DNA of 64,000 nt from Adiantum capillus-veneris (lineage: Eukaryota; Streptophyta; Polypodiopsida; Polypodiales; Pteridaceae). The stretch spans positions 94,774,112 to 94,838,111 of the forward strand of contig CM043945.1 of NCBI GenBank assembly GCA_014529385.2, read 5' to 3'. The notes beneath the pieces are model-generated. The model was not told the origin of the DNA. It saw only the letters and a program-made list of their open reading frames with translations, and did no database searches. The position numbers and the translations under genes are program-made. Of the stretch, positions 58,020-64,000 are shown piece after piece (within the stretch, counting starts at the first letter, position 1; each line of letters opens with the position of its first letter).

Positions 58020-59695
58020 TGTCCTGACAATGGACAACTTTGTATGGTCTACATAGCTCCACAATGCATCATGCTAGTGTCAGTGATCGTATAGCTGTCA
58101 ATCCTTGTTGTAGAAGCTCCCATCACAACTATTAGGTCGATCGACACTAGTAGGACATACATGTGATGCTTGAACACTGACAAAATCTACACAAACCTGG
58201 TTGTAGTAGCCTCTTTAGTGCTATTTGCATGCACTACAACATCAGAACTATTCATCACATATGGACGTGGGATCGCTCAACACTAGGATGGCTACATCCC
58301 TCTCGTGGAACTATACATTTGGGCATCAACTCATCAACCTCTAGCATGAGCATATCAAAGAACTCCATGTCCATCATCTCTACCCCTGGGTCTCTAGGGA
58401 GCAGACTTGCTCTACCTCTGTCTGCACAAACTCTGACAACACCTTGGTGTCTCACTGGAGCAATCTTGCTCCATCTCTACCTTTGTAAAGTCCGTAGACA
58501 TGTTGTGCATAGCTACATGATGTATCTACATACTAGAGCTCACTAGTGAAGGAGACATGTCTCATCCCTTGCTCATCGCATGCCAACAACAAAATCAAGA
58601 CTATGTCATCTTGTACCTCAGATACATGCATAGGGTAGACAAGCCACTTTGGGCTCCCCTAGCAATCACTAGTGATCCAAAATGCATCTAAAAAGACTAC
58701 TCTCTGAGTAGTATCAGACATACACAATCTGGTATTTTTCTTATTGAGATCAAACTCTATCTCAGCTGAGGAACATATGGCACATGTCATAGCGTATAGG
58801 ATGCACCACTAGGTAATGACAAGCAAACATCTCATGCACTTGCAATGTCAAATGCCAAACCATGAACCAAGTGCACACAACCAAAGCTCCCATTGAAAAA
58901 GTGCTAAACCGCTCACGATGTTGTGTGACGTGGAAAGTTGCATCCTCATCAAACAACCAAATAGGAGAAGTGCCACATCTCAAAGACATGTAAGCAAGAG
59001 GAATGCTAGAGGTGAACGTGACATTATCAGCACTAGCATATGAAGTCATTGCTCTAGCATATGCCAAAACCACATCTACATCTCGCATGCATCGCTGCCA
59101 CTACCTCATACATCAAAAGCAGTGATGCCCAATGTGCCTTGTGTGACCACAATGCCAACATTGCATATGTTGCACTACCTATTGATTTCAAGAGCGCTAG
59201 CTTAGTTTTATAATAGAGCTATAATTTTTTGTTTCTGCTTAAGTCCAACGGTACAATCTTAGTTCAGGTCCTCATTTGCTCGACTTCTCCTATAGTCAAT
59301 TGCTCACCCGTTCCATTTTTTTGTAGATCTAAAATGCCTTTCACTTAAGGCAATGCCAAGCTCTCTTGCCCCTTACTTGCATCTTTGTAAGATCCAATAT
59401 CTTGACCTCCTTCTCCCCCACTATGTCAGATGTGCTCAAGCAATCTCGAAACTAATCGCAAGCATTGAGCTCTTGAAGCCCTCGCTGAGAACTCATCGGA
59501 GGGGGAGAAATGTACACGAGAGAGGGGGAGAGAAAGTGCATTGCTGGTTGCCACCCTAACTCTGATACCAATTGGGAGTGTACAAATGCGTACATGTGTG
59601 GAGCAGGAAGGGAGAAGAGCAGAGACAACACAGTGTGTGGGTGGAGCAACCTCTCAATAGAAGTGGTAGTGAGAATGCTCCTTATTTTTTGTATA
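58020..59695 (-). mobile_element. N3 part 2: interior and second half of the LTR
   Basis: Minus strand. LTR second half at 59573-59695 (own sense TATACAAAAAATAAGG...ACTCCCA), then AT and TGGTATCAGAGTTAGGG primer site (plus 59561-59570). A knuckle CWHCGHTRHIGHHC lies near 59110-59160, followed by a protease-like frame. The left limit is approximate. The LTR half begins where N3 part 1 (41667-41752) stops, in opposite orientation. Confidence 0.8.
58762..59088 (-). pseudogene. N3 gag-protease remnant
   Basis: 109-codon frame aligned by eye with N2: MTSYASADNVTFTSSIP, IWLFDEDATFHVTQHRERFSTFS (shown in part), then MFACHYLVVHPIRYDM in a shifted frame. The active-site region reads FDEDAT where DSGAT is usual, so the motif is lost. 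The capsid part upstream is mostly deleted. Confidence 0.7.
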
Positions 59696-59825
59696 TGTAA
59701 TAAAAATGGCCTATGAACTTTGAGAGTAGCAGAATTAGGAAATTAGATATAAGTACTTTTGTGAGATTACATTGATGGTAGCAATATAAACATGGTAATT
59801 AGTTAACTGGCATGAACAATACTTT

Positions 59826-59914
<89 letters not shown>

Positions 59915-61244
59915 AGAGAACATGACAGCAATTGAGGACCCGATTTATTTGGAGCCGGTCCCCCCTCCAATAGGCATTTGTATCATAGATTCTCCCATCA
60001 AGAGAGACTTGGTACAATACAATCTTTGTGTTCCTTGTGACCTAGGTGATGCAATGAATATGGAAAGCTTCATGCATCACGAGCATAACATAGACTTTGC
60101 AAAATATCATTAACTATCCAAGCCTCAGTCCCAAGGCCTCAAACACCTTCGAAGGTGGAGAGAGCTAGCAGGGAAAGAGGATAGGGAAGAGGAAGAAGAA
60201 ACATTTCATAGAAGAAAGAATTAGTTCCTCACTTATCATCGCTCTTCTTGCTAGCATACATAATAGCATAGTAATGAAGATGGAGAAGATGGCAAGCTTA
60301 AGGATTGAAGCATGACCCTTGGTAGGATTTGCACAAGAGTGTTGGTGTAGGCTCTCTACTAGCTTGGAGAAGGAGATGGAGCTCTTGCACTTTGCACTTC
60401 CCACAATGAGAGTGTGTGTGAATTTATGTGGGAGAGTATACCCCCCCACGATAGCCCCCTTCTTGCTTTGGTCGACCCCCCCTTGTAGCTCAAGCTTGAA
60501 GCTCATTTGACCCCTTCAAGACTGGCCAATCACATGCAGGATGCATTACAAGCAACAAGGGTAATCTTGGGACAAGTGTCATTGGACCCCTTGGGACGCT
60601 AACCAATAGGCTTTAGGCACACCATGAGGGCAACATGAGGAGGAACTTGACAAGTGTTCTATATGCTTTCTTTGTATCAAGCTTGCCTTGTGTGAGTGTG
60701 TGTGTGTGTGTTCTCTCTCATTCCCCTAGCTTTAGGGCTCACCCTCTCTTGTAGGGAGGGGATTTGACTTTTGCACACCTTATCTCAAGCACCTTAGTCG
60801 ACAAGCATGACAAAGCACCTCAAGCTTGTTTCCCACAAGCACCTCAAGCTCCCTAGTCGGCAAGCACGACAAGCACCTCAAGCATCTTAGTCAGCAAGCA
60901 CGACAAGCACCTTAGGCATCAAGCATGTCAAGCACCTCAAGATTGGGTCGGGTTCCCACCTCAAGCTCAGCCCTAGCTTACCTAAGGTCAAAGGACTTTA
61001 ACACTAACCTTTGGAGATCTTCAATGAATCTAACCCTAAGGCCTTTTAAGCTCCATTGGTTAGCCTTGCTCTTTGACATACCATCTCTCATTTGGACCCC
61101 TTTAACATTGGCCCCGTGTTGAGATAGATCTGTAAGCACATGTCTATATTCTAACTCTTGTTCCCATTTATTCTTCCACATTAAAATGATCAGTTTAATA
61201 TGAGAAAATCATTTGGGTTGGTTAGATATTAAATTTATATGAAA
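59696..61244 (-). repeat. G3 3' LTR
   Basis: Plus strand TGTAATAAAAATGGCC at 59696 to about 61244; about 1,549 bp. AG tract of about 40 units at 59829-59911. The border with the interior lies inside a 138-bp tandem duplication (61135-61272 and 61273-61410). Confidence 0.87.
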
Positions 61245-61410
61245 TTACCTCTCTCTTGAAATCATAGTCGTCAGCACATGTCTATATTCTAACTCTTGTT
61301 CCCATTTAGTCTTCCACATTAAAGTGATCAGTTTAATATGAGAAAATCATTTGGGTTGGTTAGATATTAAATTTATATGAAATTACCTCTCTCTTGAAAT
61401 CATAGTCGTC
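61135..61410. repeat. 138-bp tandem duplication across the LTR-interior border
   Basis: AGCACATGTCTATATTCTAA begins both units, at 61135 and 61273. Each includes the LTR end and the polypurine tract, and ends CATAGTCGTC. The copies are nearly identical. Confidence 0.95.
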
Positions 61411-61739
61411 CTCGACTATGAGGTAGAAGAGATAAAGCCTTAGTCATTAGTCAATCTTGCTTAGCGGGTAGAGGATCCCTTTTTACCCTATGACATCTTT
61501 CCAAGATGGATGACTAATTTATTTGGTGCTTGGGAGACATAGCTCTTGCAAGCATGTCTGCTCTTTAGTCCATTTCATTCTCCCAAGTAGAGTGACAAAT
61601 TCTACTTGGTGTTTGAGAGACGTCATCATCACAAACATGATTCTAAGTATGCATACTATTTGAATTTGTGCACAATAAAAAGAGAGAACTAGTCTTATAA
61701 GACAAAAACATTGGTCATTCAAAAGAAATTTGTACATTT

Positions 61740-62419
61740 GCTTACTCTAATGTAGCATTGTAAGCATTGACAAGGTTCATACTATCCTTAAGTTGTATTC
61801 CTTGCATCCATCTAGCATCTTCAAAAGAATAATTTTTGAACTTAATAAGATATCGTCGGACAATCTTACCGTGTCATAATACCTTGTCTTCATGCCAAAG
61901 GATAGTTTCGGGTTGTAGCACCTCTTCTTGGTCTTTGCCTGTATGCCCCGCATATAAAGGAGCATGGGATTCATACATGACTTTCTTACGAAGGGAGTGG
62001 GTAATACATGGCCTATTGCCGTGGAGAAGATAACCATCCTGTAAGGTGAATGGTTCCTCTTTCTTGCCCAATGCAAGGGCTAACATTATGTCTCTAAAGT
62101 CAAGGTCAGTACCATACTCATCTATCATAGAAGATAGATCATTGTGAGTTGCTATGGACACCGCATTAATTTTTCGTCCTTGTGAAAGTGCATCGGTCAC
62201 TTGATTGTGCTTACTAACAACGTGAGCAATACAAAAATTAAAATACGAAAGAAAAATTTTCCACCTCATTTTGTCGAAAAGCTTGGTTTGTGTCACTAAG
62301 TACTTAAGACTATGATGGTCTGTTCGTAAAATGAATGGAGTCCCCAACAAATAGTGCTTCCATGTGTCTAGGGCATGTAGAATAGCTAAAATCTCTTTCT
62401 CATAAATGCTTGTGTGCAT
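61740..62419 (-). pseudogene. G3 RNase H, finger and chromodomain, integrase core deleted
   Basis: The frame 62419-61874 opens at IYEKEILAILHALDTWKHY inside RNase H, then LRTDHHSLKYLVTQT and NQVTDALSQ. The finger begins at LYAGHTGK and jumps in frame to QEEVLQPETILWHEDKVL, which in G2 lies after the integrase core. About 1 kb is removed. The chromodomain-like YLIKFKNYSFEDARW follows after a frame change near 61874. The start at 62419 is the break with unrelated sequence, not an initiation codon. Confidence 0.85.
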
Positions 62420-62645
62420 CTATCGCATGTGTCAAAGCAAGAGACTTGCCGTACACTGTGTGCGAGCCACAAATGGTTGCAAGCACACAACCAGATTAAT
62501 CTAGCAAGCTTAAGAGAGCAAGGGTGTGTCACTCACCACCTTACGCTCGCCTTCGTGGAGGATTCCTCACCACGAAGAAGAGGGAGCTACCACCATGCCG
62601 CACTCAACTGCCTCGTTGCCGTCGTGCCGTTGCAATGCTCGATCA

Positions 62646-62755
<110 letters not shown>

Positions 62756-63466
62756 AGAGATGAAGAAGAAGATGGAGATGGAGGAAGAGCACTCTTCAAT
62801 TGCACAAATGAGAGAATAAGCGATTTTTAGGTTTAGGTGACTTTTATATGAGCTCACCCATTCACACTTTTGGGTGCCCATGCTTAGCCAACTAACCCTT
62901 GAATTTTCCAGTTAGAGTGCACCTCTCATCGGCGATCACTCTTACCCTTTTCCTATTGGATCGACAAGCCCGACCCATGACTACTAGAAGTGGACACAGA
63001 TGGTTAACATGCCCCCTTCCTGATGTAGATTCCGCCCTTGGAATATAACAGTGCAACATCGGGATCCACGATAGGAGTACCTGTATAGCAGAAGAAAACA
63101 ACATTGTGAAAGCTTAAAGGCAGCATTTTTAGGCGTGCAATAAGTGAGATGCATACATGATATTCTAGGAAATGCAAAAAAATTTCATGAATTGTAACAT
63201 TGCCAACTAGAACAAGCGTAGTACCTGAATGAAATGCAATTGAGTTAAGGGTCTATTGGGTTGACTCTAAGAGAAGTACACAAGAGCTAGGGCTAAAGTA
63301 AGTACTAGATTGACCAACATTAATTAAAAATGTCGACTAAAGAGTAGTTAACTTAGGAATGGTCATCGAGGTCTAAAGACTAGTAATCTTGTCACTTATA
63401 CCACTTAAGTGCGATCAAAATAAAATAAAAGAAAGTTTGTGCTATTTTCTTTTTTCGTTGTTGTTG

Positions 63467-63672
63467 TCATAGTTGCTACAAGTAGCCGGGGGACTCGAGG
63501 TCTCAAATACCAGCAACTGAGAGACTTGAGGTCTCAAATACCAGTTGAGCATAAACTAGTCGATGTCTTTTTTCTTTTTTTGTTGTTGTCATAGTTGCTA
63601 CAAGTAGCTGGGGGACTCGAGGTCTCAAATACTAGCAGTTGGGAGACTCGAGGTCTCAAATACCAGCTTAAC
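63467..63672. repeat. 122-bp tandem duplication with GAGAC...GTCTC motifs
   Basis: TCATAGTTGCTACAAGTAGC begins units at 63467 and 63589. Each contains two copies of a GACTCGAGGTCTCAAATACC-like motif (CTTGAGG in one). The best copy, GAGACTCGAGGTCTC at 63643-63657, has 5-base inverted arms. Confidence 0.9.
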
Positions 63673-64000
63673 ACATGGACTTCCACAACACAAGTCACAC
63701 TTAGGTGGAATAAGCTAGAGAGAACTATATCCTCATAGCCTAAAACATTACTAAAGTTACTATAATTAACATACTATTTAGGAATTAAAGTAAAAAATTA
63801 AGTGGCTTAGTTTAGCCTAAGGTCCTGATACCTACTTAAAGCCAACTAATAGACCAAACTCAAAGGAAGAACAAGGTACTAGAAGTTTGAAAAAATTATA
63901 GCATCTAAATTGGCAATGTCACAACTTCATAAATTTTATGCATTTTTAGAAACTCAGATGAAAGATGCAAACATGTGATTGTGGAAAGCATAGATAAAAG

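Larger units (their letters stand above)
59696..62419 (-). mobile_element. G3 part 2: RNase H to 3' LTR
   Basis: Minus strand: RNase H from 62419, integrase finger, chromodomain region, polypurine tract (CAAGAGAGAGGTAA) and LTR 61244-59696. The integrase core is deleted. The LTR shares private variants with the LTR at 41753-43825. The base run GTATA at 59691-59695 is the inverted copy of TATAC at 41748-41752. Confidence 0.88.

Noticed and set aside
63467-63672. CRISPR-like spaced repeats
   Set aside because: Two long tandem units with no unique spacers, in a plant genome; ordinary tandem duplication.

Overview
This is a nuclear DNA window from a land plant. It is AT-rich and dominated by LTR retrotransposons of the Ty3/gypsy chromovirus and Ty1/copia types, with long (TC)n/(AG)n microsatellites. 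It carries one convincing host gene, whose introns have normal plant splice sites. The species cannot be read from the sequence. Mixed chromovirus and copia content with AG/TC tracts inside LTRs would fit a large-genome plant such as a fern, but that is a weak inference.

Layout. 1-478: scrap of a small non-autonomous copia-type element (N0). 1630-8055: chromovirus G1 (+), both LTRs, decayed coding. 8056-14805: copia element C1 (+), interrupted at 9221-12911 by non-autonomous element N1. 15235-16740: decayed gag on the minus strand. 16741-25576: the gene island, holding a DCD-domain gene at 20317-22309 (-, three coding exons) and a 3 x 109 bp tandem repeat. 25577-38333: chromovirus G2 (-), whose 3' LTR is interrupted by N2 at 27424-31168 with a perfect 5-bp target duplication. 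39805-62419: a rearranged block. 62420-64000: repeats and unrecognised sequence.

The rearranged block is the main result. It contains two halves of a copia element (C2), two halves of a non-autonomous LTR element (N3) and two halves of a chromovirus (G3). In each pair the halves are complementary and lie in opposite orientation. The 5-bp target duplication TATAC of G3 sits at 41748-41752 and, inverted, at 59691-59695. One inversion of about 15.6 kb, with breakpoints near 46786 and 62419, restores all three elements at once as a nest: C2 containing N3 containing G3. The window shows this directly, but a misassembly must be excluded.

The N elements (N0-N3) form a non-autonomous family. They have short LTRs with a TC/AG microsatellite, an initiator-Met type primer site, a gag-protease reading frame and a tail that retains only the RT-RNase H linker of a copia polyprotein. 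Integrase, most of RT and most of RNase H are missing. They would depend on a full copia partner. No transposon coding region in the window is intact.
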